NCBI GenBank assembly: GCA_913050035.1
Contig: CAJXAC010000015.1
Coordinates: forward strand, 1-41,896
From: an uncultured Gammaproteobacteria bacterium
GTDB lineage: Bacteria > Pseudomonadota > Gammaproteobacteria > Pseudomonadales > Azotimanducaceae
Length of the DNA: 41,896 nucleotides
Direction: 5' to 3'
Below, piece after piece: positions 26,358-34,476 of the stretch; the stretch's first letter is position 1; each line of letters begins with the position of its first letter. The notes below the pieces were generated by a model. The model was not told the origin of the DNA, searched no databases, and was given only the letters and a program-made list of their open reading frames with translations. Both the position numbers and the translations under genes were made by a program.

Positions 26358-27146
26358 CTAGTGCACATCCACCGGCTGTGGTGGTGGGCAATTATCAATT
26401 AACCGTACCTCACCGTTGCCGCTGGGCAGCACAATGGCGCCAAAGCGTCGACCGGCGTGGGTTTCCACATAATCTACCCGCACGCCCAGCGCTTGCAGTT
26501 GCGCAACAGCCGCGTCATCACTCGGTGCGTTGTGCAGTATCTTATTAAACTGCCCAGCCTTGGCTCGCGCGCATGCATCAAGCAATTGATTACGCGACGA
26601 CATGGCCAACCCGTCCGCTTCGCGCACGGTATCGCAACCAATAATTTGCACCGGCAAAAAGAACGCCGCACTCATATCTTGAATCAAGCGGAACTGCTGA
26701 TAGTCCTTGAGACCGAAATACGCTGTATTTGGACTAACAATATTTAACAGCTTCATCACCACGGTCAGCACACCGGTAAAATGTCCCGGCCGATCAGCCC
26801 CACACAACCCTTTACTAAATCGGGTCTCGTCCAACTGAAAGCTAAAGTCATCGGGGTAGATCTGCGCATAGGTTGGCAGCAGTACAGCGTCCACCCCTGC
26901 CTGTTCTGCCATCTGCAAATCAGCGTCTAATGTTGCAGGGTAGGCTGCTAGATCTTTGGGGTCGTTAAACTGAGTGGCGTTAAGGTAAATACTCAACGCC
27001 GTCTTGCTGTTTTCAGCCACACAGCGCTGCAATAGCGACTGATGCCCAGCATGCAGCGCACCCATAGTCGGCACAAAGCCTAAGTCTTCATCATCAAGCC
27101 CACGGCGCCAATCGCGCCACTGCTCAAGATCAGTAAAAACTTTCAC
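26358..27146 (-). CDS. panC: Pantothenate synthetase
   Basis: PanC joins pantoate and beta-alanine using ATP, via a pantoyl-adenylate. The 262-aa protein has the HxGH nucleotidyl-transferase motif (TMGALHAGH, H32 and H35) and YFGLKDYQQFRLIQDM. It also has the DGLAMSSRN loop, which corresponds to the KMSKS-like segment. The C-terminus is slightly shorter than in E. coli (283 aa). The start overlaps the panB stop by four bases (ATGA), so translation is coupled. Confidence 0.97.
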   Translation of the reverse strand: MKVFTDLEQWRDWRRGLDDEDLGFVPTMGALHAGHQSLLQRCVAENSKTALSIYLNATQFNDPKDLAAYPATLDADLQMAEQAGVDAVLLPTYAQIYPDDFSFQLDETRFSKGLCGADRPGHFTGVLTVVMKLLNIVSPNTAYFGLKDYQQFRLIQDMSAAFFLPVQIIGCDTVREADGLAMSSRNQLLDACARAKAGQFNKILHNAPSDDAAVAQLQALGVRVDYVETHAGRRFGAIVLPSGNGEVRLIDNCPPPQPVDVH

Positions 27147-27931
27147 TGATAAGCTTCCTGGCAGGTCGGAAATGCCCCTTCTGCCACGTCATTGTGAAAA
27201 TGATTCACCGCATCTGTGAGCGCTTGATGCCCGGCCATGTAATGCCGCAAAAACTTTGGCTTAAAGTCTGCCTGCATGCCCAGTAAGTCCTGCAGCACCA
27301 GCACTTGGCCATCAGTAAAGGGACCAGCACCAATGCCTATGGTCGGTATAGACAACGCCTGAGAGATTTTGCGACCGAGCATTTGCGGTACACATTCAAG
27401 CACTAGAGCAAAACAGCCCGCCTGCTCCAAAGCCTTGGCATCCGCCAATATCTGCTCCGCCGCTGCCTCAGCACGGCCTTGTACCTTGTGGCCACCAAAA
27501 GCCTCAACAGACTGTGGGGTTAAACCCAAGTGACCCATAACCGGCACACCGGACTCAACAATGCGCGCCATCAGATCAAGCTGCCCGGCAGCGCCTTCAA
27601 TCTTCACCGCGTTGCTGCCGGCACGCATCAGTTGCGCAACCCCTTCCAAAGCCACGTCTTGGCTATACCGGGCCTGCATAAATGGCATGTCACCGACAAT
27701 AAATTTGCTCGGTGCACCGCGGCGTACAGCGGCAATGTGCGTTGCCATCATGTCCACAGTGGCGTGCACTGTACTTGGAAACCCGTGCATAACCATGGCC
27801 AAACTGTCGCCCACCAGAATAGTGTCGACATCCGTCTGGTCGAGGATTTGTGCCGACCAAAAGTCGTAACACGTCACCATAGAGAGTTTTTCGCCACAGA
27901 CTTTGCGGCGCGCGAAATCATTAATGTTCAT
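27143..27931 (-). CDS. panB: 3-methyl-2-oxobutanoate hydroxymethyltransferase
   Basis: PanB makes ketopantoate from 2-oxoisovalerate and methylene-tetrahydrofolate. The 262-aa TIM-barrel protein has MVTCYDFWSAQI near residue 18, the metal site LVGDSLAMVMHG (D42), GDMPFM and the catalytic region FALVLECVPQMLG. It is the first gene of panB-panC-coaX. The predicted Shine-Dalgarno GGAG (27945-27942, ten bases before the ATG) is inside a perfect hairpin, described separately. Neither panD nor panE (ilvC-like) is seen in the window. Confidence 0.97.
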   Translation of the reverse strand: MNINDFARRKVCGEKLSMVTCYDFWSAQILDQTDVDTILVGDSLAMVMHGFPSTVHATVDMMATHIAAVRRGAPSKFIVGDMPFMQARYSQDVALEGVAQLMRAGSNAVKIEGAAGQLDLMARIVESGVPVMGHLGLTPQSVEAFGGHKVQGRAEAAAEQILADAKALEQAGCFALVLECVPQMLGRKISQALSIPTIGIGAGPFTDGQVLVLQDLLGMQADFKPKFLRHYMAGHQALTDAVNHFHNDVAEGAFPTCQEAYQ

Positions 27932-27938
27932 TGAATCA

Positions 27939-27980
27939 GTGCTCCACGCAACAGGAGCACCGTGTTCGATTGCACGAACA
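27939..27980 (-). promoter_or_regulatory. Tandem hairpins burying the panB ribosome binding site
   Basis: In the minus-strand RNA, TGTTCG (27980-27975) pairs with CGAACA (27968-27963). Then GTGCTCC (27960-27954) pairs perfectly with GGAGCAC (27945-27939) across an 8-base loop. The second stem contains the only plausible Shine-Dalgarno of panB (GGAG). When folded it should hide the site, so translation of panB, and of the coupled panC, may be switchable. Known pan-motif RNAs also come as tandem hairpins before pan genes, but their conserved bulged adenosines are not seen here. Confidence 0.45.
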
Positions 27981-28145
27981 GGCTAACTAGTAACATACCG
28001 GCGCTTCCTGGTACCTGCCTAAAAGATCAGGTCCTAACGTTGTATGAATCAGATCGAAAAGATCCCCCCAGTCTCTGCCTGCAAGCCTTTAGGGCTAGCT
28101 GTGGTCAGAGCTTGGGCGAAAAGTACCGTAACCAGGTTAGCCTGT
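27978..28145 (-). ncRNA. Candidate structured RNA upstream of panB
   Basis: A perfect 10-bp stem, ACAGGCTAAC (27978-27987) with GTTAGCCTGT (28136-28145), encloses about 150 bases of ordered local pairing. CCTGGT (28007) can pair with ACCAGG (28131). Hairpins occur at ACCTG/CAGGT (28013-28032), GATC-gaaaa-GATC (28052-28064) and CTCTG/CAGAG (28073-28110), the last enclosing GCAAGCC/GGCTAGC. GTTAGCCT can instead pair locally with AGG and CTAACC (28150-28160), overlapping the stop of the upstream gene, which gives two exclusive states. Both strands could fold this way. The minus strand is preferred because it would form the panB leader. No known RNA family is recognised. Confidence 0.35.
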
Positions 28146-28154
28146 CGATAGGTA

Positions 28155-29171
28155 CTAACCCGGCTGATAACCGTTCATAGTCACCACCGCCTTACCGATA
28201 ACCTCGCGATTTTCCAACAAGCGCATAGCGTCCACTGCCTGTTCTAGGGGCAGCGCATGGCTAATGTAGGGGTCGATCTCGCCAGCCTCGGCCATAGCGT
28301 GCAAACGGTCTCGATTTTCCTGACCCTTTACTGGGTCCAGCCGGCCGTATTCACCAGCACGCACACCAATAACCGACAACTGCTTAATCAGAATTAAATT
28401 TACCGCCGCCTGCGGCCAACGACCACTGGTAAAGCCAATGGTTAACAGCCGCCCGCCAACGTTGACACAGCGCATGCTCTCATCAAATACATCACCCCCC
28501 ACCGGGTCGTACACCACATCGGCACCGCGACCCTCGGTAAGCGCCTTAACCTGATCGCGAAAGCCGCCTAACGAACCATCCGCTTGAGTGTAGTTAATAA
28601 CATGGTCAGCCCCGCGCGACTGCACCACTGCTAACTTATCGTCGCGGCCGCCGGTACCGATGACCTGAGCACCGAAGTATTTGCCCAAATCCACCGCCGC
28701 CATGCCGACACCACCGGTAGCACCGTGCACGAGCAAATGTTCGCCGGGCTGCAAATCACCGCGCCGGTACAGGGCGACATAGGCCGTTAAATAGGCGGTT
28801 TGATAACTGGCCGCCTTGGCGTAGTCCATACCCTTGGGCAGCGGTTTCAGCTGGGACTCATCCACTACCACGGCCTCGGCAAACCCGCCGTAACGCATAC
28901 TGATAATGACCGCATCACCTTCTTTTACCGAAACCCCCGGCCCACAGACCTCCACATCGCCGGCCGCTTCACCCCCAGGGGCAAAGGGCAATGGCGGCTT
29001 AAACTGATATTTGCCCTGAATCATCAATAGATCTGGAAAGTTCACCGCACAGGCTTTTAGGCGCACCCGCACCTGTCCAGGGCCGGGCGCAGGCATGTCC
29101 ACCTCACGCAATACCACCGAGCCAATGTCTTCCGAAATCGCGTCGCACATAAGCGCGTTAATTCGCGTCAT
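28155..29171 (-). CDS. NADPH:quinone oxidoreductase (zinc-free MDR family)
   Basis: The 338-aa protein belongs to the medium-chain dehydrogenase/reductase superfamily, quinone reductase branch. The N-terminal GroES-like domain includes ACAVNFPDLLMIQGKYQFKP and lacks the zinc cysteines. The cofactor site LLVHGATGGVGMAAVDLGKYFGA lies near residues 135-157, and ADHVINYTQ follows. It likely reduces quinones or enoyl compounds with NADPH. The ATG at 29171 has GGGGAGG four bases before it; a start five codons upstream is less likely. Its stop codon lies inside the alternative hairpin of the candidate RNA. Confidence 0.92.
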   Translation of the reverse strand: MTRINALMCDAISEDIGSVVLREVDMPAPGPGQVRVRLKACAVNFPDLLMIQGKYQFKPPLPFAPGGEAAGDVEVCGPGVSVKEGDAVIISMRYGGFAEAVVVDESQLKPLPKGMDYAKAASYQTAYLTAYVALYRRGDLQPGEHLLVHGATGGVGMAAVDLGKYFGAQVIGTGGRDDKLAVVQSRGADHVINYTQADGSLGGFRDQVKALTEGRGADVVYDPVGGDVFDESMRCVNVGGRLLTIGFTSGRWPQAAVNLILIKQLSVIGVRAGEYGRLDPVKGQENRDRLHAMAEAGEIDPYISHALPLEQAVDAMRLLENREVIGKAVVTMNGYQPG

Positions 29172-29307
29172 AGAGCCTCCCCACATTGTTACAAGGTGCC
29201 CACAAACCCATGGTCACCCGGGCGGCGACCTAAGCACCGCGCATGCCTAGATGGATTGATCAGATAAATCTGCTTCAGCGCCCCCAAAACACGCCAAGCA
29301 AAAAGAC

Positions 29308-29463
29308 CTAAAGCGCCAACACCATCGCCAAAATCAGTACCGCGAACGCAATAACCCAAATCATGCCGGTACCGTCGGTTGCCCGTTGCTCTGGATCTGC
29401 TCCATCTTGCTGTTCAGACTGGTCAAGTTGGTCAGACTGCTCGGTATTCTCTTCATCGCTCAT
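29308..29463 (-). CDS. Small single-span membrane protein
   Basis: The 51-aa protein begins MSDEENTEQSDQLDQSEQQD, a very acidic, glutamine-rich head of about 32 residues. It ends in one hydrophobic helix (MIWVIAFAVLILAMVLAL) at the very C-terminus, as in tail-anchored proteins. GGAG lies about nine bases before the ATG at 29463. I do not know a family or function. The frame is open further upstream, but the extra residues look unrelated. Neighbours are a nitroreductase upstream and a quinone reductase downstream, all on the same strand. The 136 bases between this gene and the quinone reductase start show nothing obvious. Confidence 0.55.
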   Translation of the reverse strand: MSDEENTEQSDQLDQSEQQDGADPEQRATDGTGMIWVIAFAVLILAMVLAL

Positions 29464-29588
29464 GCGGACATCTCCAGTGGCATTAACACCGGCGGTAATC
29501 GCCCGTGCAGCGCAAACGTTAGCAAAAAAAACCACCCAACGAACCCAACCGGCAGCGAAATCCCCTTGGGTTTAAATCCTGTACAGCA

Positions 29589-30254
29589 CTAGCCTTCAAG
29601 CGCAGGTCCATCAAAACGCTCCAGTGCCGCAAACTCAGACACCGGCTTACGCGACAGCTTAGTGAGTTGCTTAACAGGCTTACCCATGGGAATCATCGCC
29701 GCAAAGGCATACTGAGACGGCACCCCAAGCAGCTCATGCAGCGCCGGCTCCTGCGCCCCAACAAAAGTAGTCAGGGTACCGCCCAGGCCTTCGTTTCGGG
29801 CGGCCAGCAGAATATTCCACGCAAATGGGTATATCGAACCGCCGGAAATCACCCCAATGCGATCCAGACCAGAATCGAACGACGCCACCACCGCCAAATC
29901 CACAAATACCAGCAACACCACCGGCGCACCGGTGAGCTTGTCGACAAACCCCGGCGGCAAAGTTGTCGCCGCCACCTGCTCGTCAGAAACCGCAGAGGCA
30001 TTAATAGTATTCCAAGGCGCTTCGCCAGCCTGCACCTGCGCCACATAACTGCGAAACCCGGGTTCAATCAACTCACCCAGCCGCGCCCGGGTGGCATCAT
30101 CCCGCACCACAACCACCTTCCAACCCTGACGATTACCCCCACTGGGGGCAAAGCGCGCGTTGTCTAAAACCCGCGCCAACGTGGCGTCCGACACCGGCTC
30201 ATCAGTGAAATCCCGCGCCGCAAACGTAGTGCGCATAACGTCATAAAGATCCAT
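29589..30254 (-). CDS. Nitroreductase family protein
   Basis: The 221-aa flavoprotein begins MDLYDVMRTTFAARDFTDEP, and NARFAPSGGNRQGWKVVVVRD is the FMN-binding loop of the family. WNILLAARNEGLGGTLTTFVG and the FAAMIPMGKPVKQLTKLSRK end segment complete the pattern. Members reduce nitro groups, quinones or enones with NAD(P)H through FMN; the true substrate is usually unknown. GGGAG seven bases before the ATG is the ribosome site. An 18-base palindrome lies 30 bases upstream of the start. Confidence 0.9.
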   Translation of the reverse strand: MDLYDVMRTTFAARDFTDEPVSDATLARVLDNARFAPSGGNRQGWKVVVVRDDATRARLGELIEPGFRSYVAQVQAGEAPWNTINASAVSDEQVAATTLPPGFVDKLTGAPVVLLVFVDLAVVASFDSGLDRIGVISGGSIYPFAWNILLAARNEGLGGTLTTFVGAQEPALHELLGVPSQYAFAAMIPMGKPVKQLTKLSRKPVSEFAALERFDGPALEG

Positions 30255-30283
30255 AAACAGCTCCCGTCTGAACCGAATAATCT

Positions 30284-30301
30284 AACAGGGATATTCCTGT
30301 T
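30284..30301. promoter_or_regulatory. Palindromic operator-like site upstream of nitroreductase
   Basis: AACAGGGATATTCCTGTT has perfect 6-bp arms (AACAGG/CCTGTT) around GATATT. It lies 30-47 bases before the nitroreductase start and 83-100 bases before the divergent rluE start, a natural position for a repressor site. The half-site order (ACAG-N8-CTGT) is the reverse of a LexA box, so LexA is not implied. Confidence 0.35.
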
Positions 30302-30383
30302 GTCGTCAAAATCTTAAACAAAAAAGTCAGCGGGGAGCTCTTCCCCACTATCTGAAGAGAAACATTTAAGGTCAAATACTCCC

Positions 30384-30929
30384 ATGGCTACCACTCTGCT
30401 TTTCAACAAACCCTTTAATGTGCTGTGTCAGTTTCGTGACGCGCAAGCGCGGGCCTGTTTGGGTGACTTTATTGATGTGGACGGCGTTTACGCCGCGGGT
30501 CGGCTGGATCGCGACAGTGAAGGTTTGTTGGTGCTGACCGATGACGGCGCGCTGAATCATAAGATTACCGATCCGGCGAATAAGATGTCTAAAACCTATT
30601 GGGTGCAGGTGGAAGGCATACCTACTGAGGCGGATCTTGCGCCGCTGGCTGAGGGCATCGAACTCAAAGATGGGCTGTGTCTGCCGGCACAATTTGCTCT
30701 AGGAGAACCGGTTTGGCCGGCGGGTGGCTTATGGCCCCGGGTGCCGCCGATTCGGGTACGTCAGTCTATTCCCACCTCTTGGTTGTCTCTGACCTTACGC
30801 GAGGGGCGCAACCGTCAGGTACGGCGTATGTGCGCAGCGGTTGGGTTTCCGGTACTGCGGTTGATTCGCTATCGGGTGGGGTCGTGGACGCTGGATGGCC
30901 TTGCGTCTGGTGAGTGGCGTCGGCTTTAG
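30384..30929 (+). CDS. rluE: 23S rRNA pseudouridine synthase, RluE/RsuA type
   Basis: The 181-aa protein is a member of the RsuA/RluB/E/F family. It starts straight at the catalytic domain ([17 protein letters not shown]), without the N-terminal S4 domain, as in RluE. The catalytic D42 is in [19 protein letters not shown], and [29 protein letters not shown] is the second family block. RluE of E. coli modifies U2457 of 23S rRNA. It ends 23 bases before the convergent nitroreductase gene, where only a minimal CGGG/CCCG hairpin is seen. Confidence 0.9.
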   Translation: MATTLLFNKPFNVLCQFRDAQARACLGDFIDVDGVYAAGRLDRDSEGLLVLTDDGALNHKITDPANKMSKTYWVQVEGIPTEADLAPLAEGIELKDGLCLPAQFALGEPVWPAGGLWPRVPPIRVRQSIPTSWLSLTLREGRNRQVRRMCAAVGFPVLRLIRYRVGSWTLDGLASGEWRRL

Positions 30930-30952
30930 TGCTGCTGCGGGTTTTTGCCCGG

Positions 30953-31537
30953 CTATTCCGCACCGTCAGGTAGGCGCCCCGCAAAGGCCACTTCATTTAG
31001 GGCTTTGCGCGGACTGGGTTGCTCGCGCTGTTGCAGCGGCTCAGGCAGATCGTCTTTATTCCCCGGCTCGCCCACAGCCACTATGGCTTGAATCTGCATG
31101 TTGTCCGGCAGATTCAGGGCTTGGGGAATTGCATCATGTTCTATACCCCACATGGCGTGGCTGGCTAGCCCCATAGACTGCGCCTGCAAAGCCAAGCTCA
31201 TCCATGCGGCTCCTGTATCAAAGCTATGGGTGGGCGCTGGCGCGTCGTTGCCCTGATAGGTATTGCGCGATACCACCGCAATAAGTGCGCCGGCGTGTTG
31301 CGCCCATGCCTGGTTCATATCCATCAGCAGCGCCAGCATGGCCGGCCAGTGCTCGCTGCCCTTGATCGCATACACAAAGCGCCAGGGCTGGGAGTTGAAG
31401 CAACTGGGTGCCCAGCGTGCCGCTTCAATCAGCGCCATCACCTGATCGTGGTTGAGCGCCGCGCCATTGAACGCCCGGGGTGACCAGCGCTGCATAAACT
31501 GCGCATCTGCCGGTGCCTGAGCGTCCCGTGTGCTCAC
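30953..31537 (-). CDS. Nitroreductase family protein (transhydrogenase operon)
   Basis: The 194-aa FMN-binding protein has the signature RWSPRAFNGAAL, ARWAPSCFNSQPWRFVYA and GAAWMSLALQAQSMGLASHAMWG. It starts with GTG two bases after the pntB stop. Its Shine-Dalgarno AAGGG lies within the last pntB codons, so it is almost certainly the fourth gene of the pnt operon. The link suggests an NADPH-consuming reductase fed by the transhydrogenase, but this is inference. It differs clearly from the first nitroreductase and is not a duplicate. Confidence 0.88.
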   Translation of the reverse strand: MSTRDAQAPADAQFMQRWSPRAFNGAALNHDQVMALIEAARWAPSCFNSQPWRFVYAIKGSEHWPAMLALLMDMNQAWAQHAGALIAVVSRNTYQGNDAPAPTHSFDTGAAWMSLALQAQSMGLASHAMWGIEHDAIPQALNLPDNMQIQAIVAVGEPGNKDDLPEPLQQREQPSPRKALNEVAFAGRLPDGAE

Positions 31538-31539
31538 TG

Positions 31540-32901
31540 TTAGCCCTTAAACTCAGCTACAACCGAGGCGATGGACTGTTTGGCGTCGCCAAACAACATG
31601 CGGGTGTTGTCGCCGAAGAACAACGGGTTGTCGACACCGGAGAAGCCGGATGCCATAGACCGCTTCAGTACGAATACCGTACGTGCTTGGTCTACGTTAA
31701 TGATCGGCATACCGTAAATCGGGCTGTTTTCGTCGTTGCGTGCCGCGGGGTTAACCACGTCGTTGGCGCCAATGACTACCGCTACATCGACGTTGTCGAT
31801 ACGTGGGTTAATGTCTTCCATTTCTACCAGTTGGTCGTAGGGCACATTCGCCTCCGCCAGCAGTACGTTCATATGACCGGGCATACGGCCTGCTACCGGG
31901 TGTATGGCATACGTTACTTCGGCACCGTTCTTTTCTAATAACTCTCCAAGCTCACGCACTACGTGCTGGGCTTGGGCCACAGCCATACCGTAACCAGGCA
32001 CAAACGATACCGACTGGGCCGCTTCCAAGATCAGGAAGGCGTCGTCTGCAGTAATAGGCTTCACCTCTCCTTCGACCTTGGTGGCTTGCTTGGCCGCACC
32101 AAAGCCCGAGAACAATACGTTCGCCAACGAGCGGTTCATGGCCTTACACATAATATTGGTAAGAATAATGCCCGCCGCACCCACCATGGAGCCGGCAACG
32201 ATCAATATATTGTTATTAATGGCGAATCCGGCAGCACAGGCGGCAAGACCGGAATAACTGTTGAGTAGCGAGATCACTACCGGCATGTCGGCACCGCCAA
32301 TGGGCAGTACCGCCATAACCCCAAACAACAGCGCTAGGCCGATAACCGCATATAGGTAAGGCGAATTCACAGCAGGTTCCATGCAGAACAATACCGCACA
32401 GGCGACCATGCCGATCAGAATAAGCGCGTTAACAATACGCTGGGCACCGAATACCACGGCCGCTGACGTCATCACTTCGGACAGCTTGCCCCAGGCCAAA
32501 ATACTGCCGCTAAACGTCATACCGCCAATAATTATGGACAGCAAAATTGTGATGTTGGTAAAGGTACTGTTGTCGATGTTGTACAACGCTGCCCAACCGA
32601 CCATAAGGCTGGCTACGCCGCCCGAGCCGTTAAACAGTGCGACCATCTCCGGCATGCTGGTCATTTCGACCTTTTGTGCCACTACCGCACCAACAATACC
32701 GCCAATCAAGGTGGCGCCGATTATCCATTCCCAGGGCAATATGTTTTTATTGAACAAGGTCACCGCAATCGCAATGAACATGCCCAATGACGACAGGGTA
32801 TTACCACGCACCGCGGTCGCAGGCGAACCCAGCTGTTTCAGACCGAAGATGAACAGCGCAGCTGCGGCCACATAGCATAGGTTGATCAGTTCAATACTCA
32901 T
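31540..32901 (-). CDS. pntB: NAD(P) transhydrogenase subunit beta
   Basis: The 453-aa protein supplies most of the proton channel (about nine helices in residues 1-260) and the C-terminal NADP-binding domain III. That domain has the site VPGYGMAVAQAQHVVRELGELL (about 298-319), VTYAIHPVAGRMPGHMNVLLAEA and the KRSMASGFSGVDNPLF segment. The complex uses the proton gradient to drive hydride transfer from NADH to NADP+. It overlaps pntAB by four bases (ATGA). Confidence 0.97.
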   Translation of the reverse strand: MSIELINLCYVAAAALFIFGLKQLGSPATAVRGNTLSSLGMFIAIAVTLFNKNILPWEWIIGATLIGGIVGAVVAQKVEMTSMPEMVALFNGSGGVASLMVGWAALYNIDNSTFTNITILLSIIIGGMTFSGSILAWGKLSEVMTSAAVVFGAQRIVNALILIGMVACAVLFCMEPAVNSPYLYAVIGLALLFGVMAVLPIGGADMPVVISLLNSYSGLAACAAGFAINNNILIVAGSMVGAAGIILTNIMCKAMNRSLANVLFSGFGAAKQATKVEGEVKPITADDAFLILEAAQSVSFVPGYGMAVAQAQHVVRELGELLEKNGAEVTYAIHPVAGRMPGHMNVLLAEANVPYDQLVEMEDINPRIDNVDVAVVIGANDVVNPAARNDENSPIYGMPIINVDQARTVFVLKRSMASGFSGVDNPLFFGDNTRMLFGDAKQSIASVVAEFKG

Positions 32902-33200
32902 GCCTGACCTCCTGGTTGCTCAGTATCTTTCTTCTTAAACATACTGAGCATGCGATTAGTCACTAAGTAACCGCCCACCACGTTGATGGCGGCAAACATC
33001 ACCGCCGCGGCACCTAAGTAAGTGGCTAGGGGATCGCTGCCGTCGCCAGCGGCAATCAGCGCCCCGACGATGGTGATACCGGAGATTGCGTTGGCACCCG
33101 ACATCAGCGGCGTGTGCAAGGTCGCGGGCACTTTAGAGATCAGTTCAAAGCCCAAAAATATGGACAGCATTAATACTAGGGCGAGAAATACGGCTTCCAT
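32898..33200 (-). CDS. pntAB: NAD(P) transhydrogenase subunit alpha part 2
   Basis: This is a 100-aa membrane protein with four hydrophobic segments, including AVFLALVLMLSIFLGFELI, TPLMSGANAISGITIVGALIA and FAAINVVGGYLVTNRML. It corresponds to the membrane tail that is fused to the alpha subunit in E. coli PntA but separate in Rhodospirillum. The ribosome site GGAGG is clear. It sits two bases after the pntAA stop, between pntAA and pntB. Confidence 0.96.
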   Translation of the reverse strand: MEAVFLALVLMLSIFLGFELISKVPATLHTPLMSGANAISGITIVGALIAAGDGSDPLATYLGAAAVMFAAINVVGGYLVTNRMLSMFKKKDTEQPGGQA

Positions 33201-33202
33201 AA

Positions 33203-34342
33203 TTAGCCTCCGCTGTAGATGTTCTTGATGGTTTCATTAACAACCGCGCCGTCGCGTGTAATTACACAACTGCGCACAATGTCGTCTTCAGGATCTAAGT
33301 TCAGCGTTTTCGCCTCTTCGTCCCAGAATTCCTGCAATAGATTGACTAGGTTGTTGGAATACATTTCGCTGGCGTTACGTGCCACTTCGCCGGGCAAGTT
33401 GCCCTGACCGATGACTTTTACACCGTTAATGTCTACGACTTCGTTCATCACAGAGCCTTCAACATTGCCGCCAGACTCTACCGCCATGTCCACCACAACG
33501 CTGCCGGGCTTCATGGCCTCGACCATGTCGCGGCCGACAATTACCGGTGCAGCACGACCAAACAACTGTGCGGTGGTAATCACCACATCGGATTGCGCAA
33601 TCACCGCCTTCTGGCCTTCGCGCTGCAGCTCCAGTTGTTCCGGGGTCAGTTCTTTGGCGTAACCCTGTTCGGTCTGGCCCACGTCACCCAAGTCAATTTC
33701 CACGAATTTAGCCCCTAGGGATTGCACCTGTTCAGCCACTACCGGGCGTGTATCAAAGGCCTCTACCCGGGCACCTAGGCGCTTGGCGGTCGCAATGGCT
33801 TGCAGCCCTGCAACACCCGCACCAATCACAAACACTCGCGCCGGGGCAATGGTGCCGGCTGGGGTCATCATCATCGGCATAATCTTCGGACTGTGATAAG
33901 CCGCCTGTACAACGGTTACATAACCCGCAAGGTTCGCTTGGGACGACAATGCGTCCATCTTCTGGGCACGGGTACTGCGTGGAATCATTTCCATTGATAT
34001 CGACGTGACACCCTTTGCCGCCAACGCTTCGATCAGCGCCTTTTCATTGTACGGGTCGAGGAAACTGACACTAATGGCGCCGGATTTAAGCTGGTCTACC
34101 TCGGCAGTGTCGGGTTTACGCACTGCCAGGAAAATATCCGCAGCGGCCATCACTTCAGCACGGCTACTAACGATGCTTACGCCAGCATCAGTGTACTGTT
34201 GATCGGTGAATCCGGCGGCTTGCCCTGCGCCCGACTCCATAGAAATACTGAATCCGCTCTTAATGAGCTTGGTTGCGTTGGCTGGCACCAGTGCACTGCG
34301 CACTTCACCAGGCCAGGTTTCTTTAGCTACGCCTATCAGCAT
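33203..34342 (-). CDS. pntAA: NAD(P) transhydrogenase subunit alpha part 1
   Basis: The 379-aa soluble NAD(H)-binding domain I begins MLIGVAKETWPGEVRSALVPA. It carries the Rossmann site VFVIGAGVAGLQAIATAKRLGA (about 171-192) and VVDMAVESGGNVEGS. It ends at residue 379, well short of the fused E. coli PntA (510 aa), so this is the three-subunit form. GGAGG six bases before the ATG is a strong ribosome site. The promoter must lie in 34343-34629, shared with the divergent TRAP operon; I see no convincing -35/-10 pair. Confidence 0.97.
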   Translation of the reverse strand: MLIGVAKETWPGEVRSALVPANATKLIKSGFSISMESGAGQAAGFTDQQYTDAGVSIVSSRAEVMAAADIFLAVRKPDTAEVDQLKSGAISVSFLDPYNEKALIEALAAKGVTSISMEMIPRSTRAQKMDALSSQANLAGYVTVVQAAYHSPKIMPMMMTPAGTIAPARVFVIGAGVAGLQAIATAKRLGARVEAFDTRPVVAEQVQSLGAKFVEIDLGDVGQTEQGYAKELTPEQLELQREGQKAVIAQSDVVITTAQLFGRAAPVIVGRDMVEAMKPGSVVVDMAVESGGNVEGSVMNEVVDINGVKVIGQGNLPGEVARNASEMYSNNLVNLLQEFWDEEAKTLNLDPEDDIVRSCVITRDGAVVNETIKNIYSGG

Positions 34343-34476
34343 AAAGCCTCCTAGTAGTTTGCTGTTCTCCCAGACTAACCCATCTAACTGTTTCTCCTAG
34401 TATTACAGATCAGACGAATCGACCGCACCACTCCCTGTAGCCGCGCAGGTTAACGGGGCAGTGTTATCAAAAAAAC

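Noticed and set aside
27939-27980. Known pan-motif RNA
   Set aside because: The tandem-hairpin layout is similar, but the two conserved bulged adenosines are not seen, so I describe it only as a ribosome-site hairpin.
30284-30301. LexA/SOS box
   Set aside because: The half-sites are in the order ACAG-N8-CTGT, the reverse of the CTGT-N8-ACAG consensus.
30938-30951. CGGG-TTTTTG-CCCG hairpin between convergent rluE and nitroreductase genes
   Set aside because: A four-base stem with the T-run in the loop, not after the stem, does not make a credible terminator.
29589-31537. The two nitroreductase genes as a duplication or composite element
   Set aside because: Their protein sequences differ strongly beyond the shared FMN motifs, and no flanking direct repeats or transposase are present.
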